Shown piece after piece: positions 27,301-40,700 of a stretch of 64,000 nt of DNA. The notes under the pieces are model-generated. The model made no database searches, was not told the origin of the DNA, and saw only the letters and a program-made list of their open reading frames with translations. Position 1 is the stretch's first letter. Every line of letters starts with the position of its first letter. Source of the DNA: Dendrophyllia cribrosa (Eukaryota > Cnidaria > Anthozoa > Scleractinia > Dendrophylliidae); the NCBI GenBank assembly GCA_024195265.1, contig JAJLRJ010000010.1:26149676-26213675 (forward strand), written 5' to 3'. The translations under genes were made by a program, and so were the position numbers.

Positions 27301-30300
27301 TCACCAAGAGAAAGAGCTTTGGGATTAATGGGGTACTCCTAGAAACAAACAAAAAGACACATGTAAACGTTATTTTTTTAAGTAAACAAACGTATGAATA
27401 TACTATATATCAAAAGCATCTCTTGAGGTGCCTTCACACTTTACAAGTTAACGTGTATCAACCTCACATCAACAGTTGACAAACATGTTGACAAACTGTT
27501 GGCAATAAATGGAACTTGTTTCTGTTTTTGCCAACGTTTTCGTCAACACAGGGTCACAGGGTCCTCTGTCTTCCTCCCTCGAAAAGAAAGAACATGGCCT
27601 GAGGTCGAATTTGAGGTGTCTGGAAGTTTCTCGTGTGAAAACACGAGTTTGCCAACACGAGTTTACTAACACGAGTTTGCAAAAACGAGTTTGCCAACAC
27701 GGGTTTGCCAGCACAAGTTTGCCAACAAGAGTTTGCCAACACGAGTTTGCCAACAGGAGTTTGCCAACACGAGTTTGCCAACACGAGTTTGCTAACACGA
27801 GTTTGCCAACACGAGTTTGCTAACAAGAGTTTGCTAACATGAGTTTGCCAACACCAGTTTGCCAACACGAGTTTGCCAACACGAGTTTGCCAACAAGAGT
27901 TTGCCAACACGAGTTTGCCAACACGAGTTTGCCAACAAGAGTTTGCCAACACGAGTTTGCCAACACGAGTTTGCCAACAAGAGTTTGCCAACAAGAGTTT
28001 GCCAACACGAGTTTGCCAACACGAGTTTGCCAACACGAGTTTGCCAACACGAGTTTGTAAACTTTAGTTTGTCGCATGAAGGTGCCTTTTACCCTTTAAC
28101 TACCAACAGTGCCACAAATAAAATTCATACAAAATCCCAAATTGCATTTTGTAAAATATTGAAAAACAAGTTGTACCATGAAAAAGTTCTTGTGAAGAGG
28201 TTTCATTTGAATGGTCACACTATAGGATTTTGCCAACAGACTCAAAAGTTAGAACCACTGATAACATTACATGTCTCCATAATTGACTCTGAGAGTAATA
28301 GCGTTAAAGATGTTGAAAGGTATACCGTTTATTTTTTCCCTTCATATTAGCAAGTCTGGGCTTAACTTCAGTTGAATAATTATAATATAACTCAAGAATA
28401 GCTGTACCCAAGGCCAATCCACATCCACTGTGAAGTAGATGATTTCTTACCCTGACAATGTTATAACTTGAGTCTCCATCTCTCTTTAGTCGTGTCATGG
28501 AAGCCTGCAGAACCTTCCAGCACACACTCTTCCCTGAACCTGTCTGACCCACTAACATGGTGGAGTGCCTAGAGAAATAGGGACGAATTTTTAAGCAAAG
28601 TTTAAAGGTTTAACAAAATAGTGATTTTTAACAAAACTTAAGAGCAGCATTTGTAGGCTTCTATTGACTGAACTTTTTGAATTGTTGCACTTGAAACAGC
28701 CACAATTAGCTGCAAAATTGTTAAGACACTCACAAAAAAACACTCACTTTTATAAAAAATGATGCCTCGAAAAACAAAAGAACAATATATTTCCCTCACA
28801 TCCCCCCTCCCCCCCTCCCCCCTCCCCCGTTCAATGTTGTTAACCAACGTTTTGGACATGGCGCCAGTCACAAAACAACATTGATAAGGGGGAGGGGTAA
28901 GGAAAGGTAGCAATGCTGCACTTCTTCCAAAAAAGCAATTGTGAATGAAAGTGTCTCAACTACTTTTGCAGCTAATTGTAGCTAACCAAGTCCCTTCAAC
29001 TCCAAGGGGGGCTTCTGGACAGTGCAATTACTACATGTACATACAGCTACATCAAAGGGCTCCAAGGGCCATCTCGTGAATACGAAACAACGTAAGGTTA
29101 AGTCCACAGATCGGTTTTAATTTTCCATACTGAGTTTGAAGTCAAAGAATTGAACAGTAAAACAAATGTAAAACGACCAAAACATTTTGGCGTTATATAA
29201 ATATGCATTGTGTGAAACGAGACTGTCTAGACAACTGAATGACGTAATTACACTGGGGAATTTAAGAAAGTTTACTACAGCAATTATCCTTTAACATGTA
29301 ATACACTGGGGAAATTTAACAAAGTTTACAAATGATGGAACGAGTGAAAATTTACATATCTGTCCCCGTATACTATATCTTGCTTAACCCTTTGCATATT
29401 CACCAAATAAAAAGCATGACACAATTACACAATACCTCGAGTTCTTGGTCTCGTATAACTGAATCACCTTCAGTATGGTAGATGGGTGTGGCTTGAGCCC
29501 AAACTCTTTGATGTCTTTTTCTATAGCAGTACGTAGCTGTAGAGAACAATAAAATAAGTTTAACAGTTTATAAGACAGGGGTCGAACTTAATTTTTTAGT
29601 CCACTAGCAAAGTTTTGCAAGTAAGATTTTTTTCTACCAGCAAAACTAGTAAGATCACTGGCTATTTTTTCGCGGTCATTTTCCCTTTGATGACTCTGAA
29701 AATATGGTAAAAATACCTAAATAGTATACTGTTAATTTTGTACTCTTCTTTGCCGGCATTTTCCTGTTGTTTCTTTGGCGGCTCGGGGTTGTCGGGCAAG
29801 ACTTTATCATCGTCGGTCAAGTTACTAGTAGTCTTAGAGGTCGAGGGTTTCTTGAAAAAAGCGGTTATTTTAGACATCTACAACAAAAGTGGCTCACAAA
29901 GCGTGAAATTTATTCTCTTCTGTCACGTTGCTGATTCCGACAAAATGTGAATGCGTGGATAAAGTGTGCACAGGTTCTGTGTAAAATCACGCTTATTTTC
30001 TCCCGTAGATGACATTCGATAATGTCTGAATTTTTGCCACAAAATTCTCCAGGAACTTTCCCTTTTTCCCTCCCAACTTTTATTAGAGAAATGCTTACTC
30101 GCAAAAGTTTGCTAGAGGATATTTTTCAGACTCGCAACTTCTAAAAACCACTCACATTTTGCGAGTTTGCGAGTGTTAACTTCGAGCCCTGATAAGAGGA
30201 GAGAGTCACCATAAAAGATAAGCAGAAAGTAGTTTACACACTCAATTGAAAACCGCTGTTTGAGTATACAGTATTTATTAAACTCGCCTTTCCATAGTCA

Positions 30301-33300
30301 ATAGTGGGAGTCTCAACTCCAGGAAACAGATCAGAAACGATGCCATTAAACAGAGGCAGATCCTGAGACGTCAACTTAGCAACGTTCATGTCCTTCATGG
30401 ACAGCAAGAGAATCTAATGAAACAAACACAACAACAGTTATCTCTGTGAGAGAATCTAACAAGTCACTCAGTAGCAAATGAACTTATCATGTAAATGGAG
30501 CAATAAATAAAGGTAAAATAAGGTCCATGACTAATCCAGATGGATAGATCCTACGTTAAATGACTCAGATGGTTCATCGTGGCCGGCCTATTATAATTTA
30601 CAAAATCTTAACATTCTGGTGTTTTATTGCGCTAAAACAAAGACGTTACATGCTTGATGATAGTTACATATTAATTAAAAAGCTTGGTACAATTATAGCA
30701 GTATCTAAGAAATTGTAAAATTGGTGCTTCTATTAAATTGGTTACGTGTATTAAAAAAGCAATGTGACAGGGAAAAAATAACAACACGCAACTACAATTA
30801 CGAAGTTACAAGTTTTTATGTGGAATATAAGATTATTACAGTCTATCTTGTGTTTATTTTCAGTATTGCTATATAGCCAGGGAAAGAGGAAATTAAAAGT
30901 CTATATCTATTGTGCAAAAGTTTCCCATTGTTTGCGCTACCGGCCTGAGTTTCTAACGACAATTGTTGAGTGAAATAAAAGTGGTATTTTTGAAAATTGG
31001 TCGCTTAGGAGAGGTTAGCATGAAGGGTCAACCGTGCTGTAGAGACAGGTGTTCACGAAGAAGATAACAACGATAATAATTATTGTGATTATCTTTATCG
31101 CCATCACCTGTCTTTCTATTAGATTTTGATCACCAGAATGTGGCAAATCAATACAAAATCCTCTGGTTGATGGTCTCCTTAATACTCGTCACCTTCTGTT
31201 TGAAAATGTATGGACAATGTAAGGAGAAATTGGATGTTGATCGCTAGAATTTAGTGGCAAATCAATACAACATCCCCTGGTGGATGATTTTCGTAATATT
31301 CATCACCTGTTTGAAAATGTATCGATAGTGTAAGAAGAAATTATAAGTTGATCTTACCTCTTCATCAGACATGTCAGGATTAGCTCTCTTCTTTTTGCCA
31401 GCATATCGTAGCACAGAGGTGAGAGCGCGCAGCCCAAAGTCGTAATGATCCTGTTTGGACAGCTGTTGTACTGCTAAGGAGTATAGCGTGTGCACCTTCC
31501 TAGCAAGCACCTGCAGACAACAGACAAATGCCATTTACCATTCTCAGCTACTTACCACTTCATGCCAAGGGTCTGCAGCCAAAATTATTATTCATGAATT
31601 ACACCAAATTAAAGGGGCTATGTCACCATTGTTAGTGTTCACTTTATTTAAAAAGCCGACAGGTATATTTATATCAGTGGGAACCCAAAAATAATGGTCC
31701 AGTTTTGTTTAGTCATCCAACTAGTGCTATAAGAGTAAACATACCGTATTTACTTGAATAAGTGCCACCCCCAAATAAGCGCCGAACTTTGAAGCAAAAA
31801 CATTAAGTGCCACCCCCGAACTATTCTTAGACTTCTTATGCCCTTGTCATCGTTTTTCAACAAAACGAAGAAACAGAACGATTGAAAAAAGTAGAACTGT
31901 GGTTTTTTCTTTTCAAAAATGACAAATTTTAAAAAAGCGCCGCCCCCGAATAAGCGCCGCATCGACAAGTCGAAAAATTTAATAAGCACTTATTCAGTTA
32001 AATACGGTAAGTGTCTTGGGCTGTAGATAGCCAGGATGGAAATGGTCATTGCAACTTTAAAAAAATGATTATGATACATTCTCTCTTCGAAAATTCACTT
32101 CTCTGATATATTCCTTTTAGTGTTTTATATGCATTTTCGTGTCTGACAAAGGTATTAACCTTTCAAGCCCTGAGAGTGATCATCATCAAATTTCTCCTTG
32201 TAATTATTTATGCCTTATCAATCAAAAAGGTCATGAGAATCAAGGACATGATCACACAAGATGAGTTCTCTTGATATCCAACCAATTTCTTCCCACTACT
32301 TCTATAGGAAATGTATAGGACTAGAAATGAGAATTTAAGTTTTCACGTGGGTCAGTTTTGACCCATGAACGTAAAAATCTCCATGACAACATAGCCCCTT
32401 TAATGTTACTTTGAAAGCTGTGAAAGATAAATACCTTTGTGTTACTGAATCCTTCGGCAAACAAGATAATCTCTGCAATCATGGCCGAGTCTGGTACCAC
32501 CATGGAAATGGGTCTAAACATGCTCTTTAAGTTGTCTGGTAACTCAGTTCGACCAGCATAACCTGCATAAGCAAAGATTGAGTTTTATCTCACTACCTAT
32601 GTAAAACAAAACATGGTTTAAACAGCACAAAAAAAGGTTGATGAAAGAAAGGAAAAAAGAGGGATTGGAAGAGTAAATGAAGGACTAGAGGCAAGGACGT
32701 AAAAAGACAGAGTGAGGATTCGCGAGGGAAAGAAGAAACAGTCCAACATCTTAATCAATCAAGGACTCTAAGAGCCATCTCATGAAAACAAAACAACGTA
32801 AGGGAAAGTCCACAGATCAGTTTTATCTTTTTATACTGAGTTTGAAGTCAAAAAATTGAAAAGTAAAACAGATTTAAAACGATCAAAACATCTAAGCGTG
32901 ACATAAATATGCATTGAAGGAAACGAGACTGTCTAGACGACTGGATGACATGACACTGGAAAATTAAATCATCTTTTAACAGGTAATACACTAGGGAATT
33001 TAACAAGTGAAAAAGTTGCATATATGTCCCCTTATACTATATCTCGTTCAATGCTTCACGTATTCACGAGATAAAAACGAGAGATGGTCAACCAGGACTG
33101 AGGATAGGTGGTTGCTGCATGAGGTTTAATTACAGCACTTGATTTGACTGAACAAAAACATTAAGTAGCATGGACAGCTTAGGTTGCTTTCAGGGAGGTC
33201 AGACTAGGCAGTTGGACTGTATCAGGAGATAGGTGACAAAAATGATGTAGATGAGACACATGTGGAAGACAAAGAATGTAGTACATAGATAAATCTCAAA

Positions 33301-34662
33301 AAGCAGACAGAACAAAAAGTGGCCGGAAGTATGATGTCCTTGGCTCTGCAGAGGTGACAGTCACACAATATAAAATTGACAGTTCAAAGGGGACAGACTT
33401 CAAATAAATGTGGCTTCTAAACATATCTGAATTTTCTTAATTGTTCATCAGTAGGATGCCTAAAATGTGCGCAATTCCACAATTGGTTTCGGCTCCATCA
33501 AATCCTATCTCAAAATCCTATCTCAAATCCTATCTCAAAATCCTATCTCAAATCCTACTGACAGACCTGAACCCTTTCACTTCCAGAGTCAATTAATAAT
33601 GGACACATTTCATGTAGTAACTTTTGAGTCTGTGGAAGAAATCCTATGGTGTGACCATTCAAATGAAACCTATTCAGCAGTACTTTTGTATGGTACGATT
33701 TGTTCTAACTTTTGAGTCTGTGGAAGAAATCCTATGATGTGACCATTCAAATGAAACCTCTTTGGCAGTACTTTTGCATGGTACCATTTGTTCTAACTTT
33801 TGAGTCTGTTGATGAAATCCTATGGTGTGACCATTCATATGAAACCTCTTCAGCAGTACTTTTGCATGGTACCATTTGTTCTAACTTTTGAATCTGTGGA
33901 AGAAATCCTATGGTGTGACCATTCAAATGAAACCTTTTCGACAGTTCTTTTGCATGGTACAATTTGTTCTAACTTTTGAATCTGTGGAAGAAATCCTATG
34001 GTGCGACCATTCAAATGAAACCTCTTCAACAGTACTTTTGCATGGTACCATTTGTTCTAACATTTGAGTCTGTGGAGGAAATCCTATGGTGTGACCAGTC
34101 AAATGAATCCTCTTTGACAGTACTTTTACGTGGTACCATTTATTATTCATTATTTTACAAAATGAAATTGGAGATTTTTCTTGAATTTTGATGTTTGACC
34201 CTCTTGGGAGTTAAAGGGTTAATATTTATTTAGTAGTATAAAGAGTATAAATAAATTTTTTACCAGGATTCATGGTGATGAAGATACCACAGGACCAAAC
34301 AAGGTTGATTTCTCGTCCTTCAAACACAAATCGAGTGGCACCAGCTGACAGAGCAGACAGGATGGACAGAATCTGCTGGGCCACCACTGACAACACTTCG
34401 ATGTTGATACGGTTGAACTCATCAAAACAGCCCCATGCTCCAGTCTGCAAGAGAAAAATATAAGTAATAAACAGAGTCTATTGATTGAAAATCCATCCTC
34501 ATAGCTGGATAGCATTTTTTTTAGTTGACAAAGACAAAGAAAAACAAAGGCTCCTCCATCTAGTCTTCGGTTTTATCTAAGATGTTTGTGTGGGCAGACT
34601 GCACAACAATGTGTTATAAGAATTGTGCCGTGTAACATCATCTTAATGTGAAGCAAAATATA

Positions 34663-34724
<62 letters not shown>

Positions 34725-37700
34725 CCTGTGCCAACCCACTGTACATGCGTCCCATCGATTTGTAGTCCAAGCCCTCTGAACAGTTCACCACAATGACATA
34801 ATTGCCAAGGGCCTTTCCAAGATCCTTGACGGTCTCTGTTTTCCCTGTACCAGCAGGTCCCTTAGGGCTTCCACCACGATGAAGGTGAAGTGCTGTCGTC
34901 AGTGTCATATAGCACCTATGTAAAGAAACAGGGAAAAAACAGATTGAATACATCTTTGAGAATTGTTTTCAAGAAAGAAGTTACATTTTACAAATCCACT
35001 CAACCTTACTACACAGGCAACCATGTTGAGCTAAAAATGTCGCTCAGAGAAGATTGTGTGACAAGCTAAAAATGTAAATGGAACACAGAGAAGATTGCAG
35101 ATACCAAACAGCTCTTTAGAACCTCTAATTTCATTGGACCTGAGTATCGCGCAGCTCTATTGTTTTCAGAGCTAATCCATTGTTCTGTTGTTTGTTCTAT
35201 TGTTTTCTCAGCCAGTCAGAGAAGGCCTTGTACTGGCCTGCGTACTGACCGAAGATCGTGTGACAATTAAGCCTGTATGTCACACAGAGAAGATCAAGTG
35301 AAGAGACAAATGTAACACTTTACACATGACACATAATTATTTACCAGAGACAAGCCAAAAGGATGTCACACAATCTTTTAGAATGAGAAAGGGGAGAGTT
35401 CATAACAGGTAAAAATTCACTTGTTTTACAAACCTGTCTGTAAGAGGGGTGATAACAAGTCGACCAGAATTCCCTAAATACTCGTAACCATATTGAAACT
35501 GAGTGTTTGTTTGTCGCACCACACAGTCATCAATATCCTAAAACCAAAAAAAAAATTCAAATAAAAGGTGCAATCTTAAGAACAATTCGTCCTTAAAATA
35601 CTTTAAATGAGCTCCATCATTTATGTCATGTTTCTCAATTTTTTAACTGCATTCTAACTATAATGCCCAACAATGTCAAAAGCTTTAAATAAATTTGCAT
35701 TAATCTATGCAATTTAACATATTGTACAATTTTTTTTTGTATTTATTTATTTTTTATTAAACATTACAAACTTTTACATTTACATTTGCATAAAAGAACA
35801 AAAATAAATTAACAAGGTAACAGAAAAACAACAGGGTAACAGCTATAGACAAAGACAATAAGTATATAAACAAGTGATGTATAATTACAGAACATTGAAT
35901 TGATGCTGACTCAAACATAAAAAATAAAGTGACAGGCATATACTAGTAGTAACTGCTAAGACATGCAAAGATTCGAGGTGGATCAACAAAGAGGGACTGA
36001 GAGATATGGTTCAAGGATACCTATCAATGGCACAAATATATTGTTCCAATAGTCTACACATACCTTGTCCCAATACAGTCGCAACTGGCTAAGCCATTCA
36101 AAAGCAGTGACATCCCCACAGCCAGACTTGATCATCTTCTCAATCACATCCCTGGCATGCACCTCAATAGTAACCAGAGCTACAATCTTCTGTCGCTGAA
36201 TCTTAGTCAAGTTACCACGAATCATCTCTGAAAATTTGTTCAACATGGAAATCTGAAGAAAAAACGTGAATGGTACTCTGTGAGTGAGGGATTATGAAGA
36301 AGTGATTGACACTAGGGCAACAACAGTATTAAAAACAAGAACATTAACATGAACAAAATAATAGGAACAGCAATTAACCATGTGGTGAAAAAAAGACAGA
36401 GATAAATTAAATAACATAAATTATTATTCTAACATAAATTATCATTATATGCATTTTTTTCTTCCTTTTCATTGGCCAAGAGCACACCACATGACCTACA
36501 AATAACTGCCCATGAATAATTCTGCTCATGCGCACAATGGTGCAAAGTTGTTTTGCCATGAATAATTTTTCTGCTCCTTTCCTCTACAATGGCGCCTGAA
36601 GGAATGGACCAACAACAACAACAGGAAGAAAACTGGAAACAATGGTTATTTGGGGTCTTTTGATTTTGGCTTGACTGTTAAGATTTTTTGCAAAATCTTA
36701 CCTGCTTCTTTTTTAGACTTTTCAGTGCCTTCTTGTCACCTCTTTCTTTAGTGCTGGCCAGTGCCTTGGTGCAATCACCGGTCCACTGCATTTGACTTGA
36801 TGTGATCGTCAACTGAAACCAAAACGACAATCTGCTTTGTTCCCAGGGGTGGAGCATCCCTGTACAAAACTTTGTTAAATACTCCCTCCCCCAACGGGTT
36901 TGCTGTGCCTTCAGTGTTCTCACCAGGATTTTGCCTTGGGGAGTTGCAGGGCCCCCTCTGCTGAAAAATAGGGGCCCTGTAAGAATAGTAGAGGGGCAAA
37001 GTTACTCGCGGTCCTTGACGGAAAAAGGTCTGTTACATGAAGTACCTACCCGATCCAACATGGCGGACACGATGTTTACGATTTGATAGCCATACTTACG
37101 CAAACCTTCACCACGTACGTGTGACCAACGAAGGTAAAGGCAATTAAAGGCTTTAAATTTTTTGATAAATGTTTTTATTCATTTGAACAAGCAAAATGCT
37201 GGGGTGTTCGATTGACCATTAAACTACTCATAAACTTTCAAAAGTCCGTTTGACTAGAAGCTTGCTCCTGCGCTCTAACGGGCGCATCTTCTTGGCTTTT
37301 GGTGCGCCATCTCAATTTTTTTTTTTGCGGGAATCCCGCAAGGCCGCGGCCTGGTGAGAACACTGTGCCTTACAAAAATTACACATGAACACTGAAAACA
37401 AATATACCAACCAATGGAAACAAAAAATAAACTGGAAATTCCTGGTTCACTGAAAAAAAAACCAGGCTTGCCAGGAATAACTTGGGTTTCTTTAACCAGG
37501 CTGGAAGCCAATGTGCAAAAACCAGGGTATTTCTGGCAAACCTGGTAAGTCTGGTTTTATGGCAACCAGGCTTTACCAGGCTCTGCGAAGGTGGAAAATG
37601 GTGTATGAGATGTCACAAGAAATAGTCACCAAAAATCATTAAAATAAACATTTTAATTTAAATTATGGAATAATGCAGTGATTTCAATAAACATGAACAA

Positions 37701-40700
37701 CAACAATGTTTAAAAAATGGGCCAGGACAAATTGCCGTGTAAATTAATGAAATTGAAAGTACTTTCAATTGTAACAATAAAGTTCTGTACTCTTTTAGTT
37801 GTTAAAAAGAAAGATAAGAAAGATATATGTTTTGTTAACATTTCAATAAACATTTACAATAACAGTGTTTGAAAACTTGGCCATGTAAATTAATTTGAGA
37901 TTAATTCATCTTTGAAAACAAAGAAGATTGATTCAACTGGTTCAAAAGCCCATACTGACCTGTCCTGCCCATTCCTTGACCCACTTGTCACGTTTACTGG
38001 TGCTCTTCCTAAGAGCCATCCTGCACTGTTTGAGCAGTTCCTTTAGGGTCCATCGCATGCTCCGTTCAACATCACACAGCCATGCCTAATAAACATGGAA
38101 GCACTACATGAGTACAACGTCGGTCTTCATGACCGTACTACTTCCTCGTGCCAAAGAATTACTAGAGCTGACTGCCCTTTTAATGGCTGGAACATTTGGT
38201 GAGACTTTCGAATGGTCAACATCTAGGCACAAGTACTAGTTGTGACATTCAGCAATTACAAAATGCTTTTCTATTGCCTTTACTTAATAAAATAATTAAC
38301 CCAGTTTGAGCTGCTTATGCCACACTGCAGACTAAAACCTTAGCCTGCCCAGCTTGTTATGTATGATTTGAGTATTACCCGAGCCTGTTAACTGATGTTA
38401 TTGAACTGAATAACAATGTTGAACACTTAATAAATACTTCGATGCAGAGATTCTGCTAGTTACTAGTTTTCACAACCGTGTTTTCAAACCATACATGTAC
38501 CTCAACAGGACCTTCCAAAAGAACAGAATGTCCAAACTCTACAAATTCTCCCTCTGCGGAATACATGCCAACTGCCTCGGTTTTCTGGGTGATACCCATC
38601 TGTGGAAAGAAAAAGAGGGAAGATTGGGGTTTTAGTGCAGTCTCAACTAAACTAATTAGCAGCTTGTGAAGAGAATTTGAAAGTGATTGTTATTTTGATC
38701 TGGGTTACTGATCTTATGAAAAAGGGCTTTTAGTTGCTTTTCATGTGAGGAGTAAATATCTCATATATTGGATTGTCATGCAAGAATATCAGCTGAAGGG
38801 CCGAGAGCATAATCAACCTATGTCGAATTTCGACCTCGAACCATGTCAGTATGAAAACATAAGCTTACCGCAATATTGCGTTAAAATAGGAGCCTTTGAT
38901 TTTTTTGCATACAGCATTTCTTGAAAACAACAGAAAAAACAACAGAAAAAGATTCTGAGATTGTTTTGCAACTAATTTGTAGCTCACATGCCAAAAATGG
39001 ACAAATCTAAGCGAGAAAAAATAAAAAAGGCCTAAAATTCGACATAAGTTGGTTATGCTCTCGGCCCTTCAATTCATGTTCTATAAACACAGATTACTTG
39101 TAAAAAAATATGTTTTTTATACCCTATCTGGAGTAGCTGTAAGTGGGTGCAATAGTGGTCTTGTAACTAGTGCAATGGACTTCTAGATTCAAGCCCTGGT
39201 CAACATCTTTGTTAACATTGTTGTGTACTGTTCTTGGACAAGACTCTTCATTGTCACCTAGGTGTTTAAACTTTATGTGCACAGCCACCAGTGAATTCTA
39301 GGTACACCTTAAAGTGCCACTATGATCAAAAATATACATTTTCTGTTTTCTTCATATTTTGAAAATATAAGTACTCGTTACTTACCTTGCGAAGCTTCAC
39401 CTCAAAACTCGTACAGAAAGTGCCATTATTTTAACTTTACATTTCGAATTCGGCTTGCCCCCATTACTCAATTCAAAAATGACCGGGACCGAACCCTGAG
39501 AGTTGGAACCAGTTGGCCTAAAGATTTTGTGACGTCAATGACTCAACACGTGCCTTTTGGCTTTGTTGTCTGTGACCCGGAGGGAACCGCGTTGAGTCAT
39601 TGACGTCACAAATCAAGTCACGTGTACCAGATCGCAAACCAGTAGAGCGTGGGCTCTGATTTATGAACAGAGTAATGGCGGACGGATTTTACGTGATTTT
39701 CTTGGGTTTTTGGCCAGCTATTTCTCAGCTGTGTAAGAATATATCAATCTAATTTATAGCAGTTCGCATTTGTCTAAACCTGTAAGATACATTTGCGTTA
39801 AAAAAAAGCGGAAAAGAAATACAAAAATTTTCGTCGTAGTGGCACTTTAACACAAGGCTGGGAGGTATCCAGAGGGAGTCAAAATGGGGACCCGTAGAGT
39901 GAGAAAGCAGCCGACACTTCAGACTAGAGCTATGCTACAAGCCCTATATTTGCAAACAAACAAAAAACATTTGATTTTGTTACCCTTGCCATCTTGAGAG
40001 ACTTGATGTTGTCAAAGCACTTCTTCAAGTGAGGTTGAACCTTAAAAAATGGTAACAAGACATGTTTCAGTGAATGCCGTCAGTCTCACTAGCACATTTC
40101 ATGCATTCTTCTATTACAATACCAAGTTGTATATACCTTGTACATGTTTTCCCCAGATTAAAGTAAATCAGATCCATCTCAACAGGCATAATCTCTAAGA
40201 TGCACAGACTGTTACTTCCAGTAACTACAACCAGTACTTACAGCTTCGGGATTTTTGGACTGTCCAAGTATTTCCAAGAGATCATCATTGGAGAGAAAGT
40301 AGAAGCGAGGGAAAATCTGCCTCTTTGTCTCCAAATACATGTCAAGCGACTTCTGAATCTCTTCTAGTTTCAGGTTCATGTCGTTCAGTGTATCCAGTAG
40401 GCCTAAACAAAGTAGTTAATGAAAACAATGACTACTTAAGAAACAAGAGGCTCCAAGCAGCCTATACTCATGCGCATGCGTAAGAAAGTTTTATGATATA
40501 TTTTAAACATGATAAGAAGATGTCCGACATGGAGAAGAGTTACTCCTTTCATTCAGTCATTATTCCTGCAAACCACGTTGTTTACTATTGGATGTTTTGT
40601 AAATGAAGCCTGTACCACAATGAAGCCAGTGATTCTTCTGAGTGTTATATATACCTAACGTGAACATTAGTAATTTAAGTAGGGTTGTAGGAGATGCTGT

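Noticed and set aside
27648..28062. Possible CRISPR-like array
   Set aside because: Direct 14-bp tandem units with no spacers, in animal intron DNA.
27469..28077. Overlapping repetitive open frames on both strands
   Set aside because: Produced by the 14-bp minisatellite, whose unit length is not a multiple of three. No start context or homology.
33747..34191. Small repetitive proteins on both strands
   Set aside because: Shadows of the 88-bp units in element E; the same peptides recur at 42034-42287.
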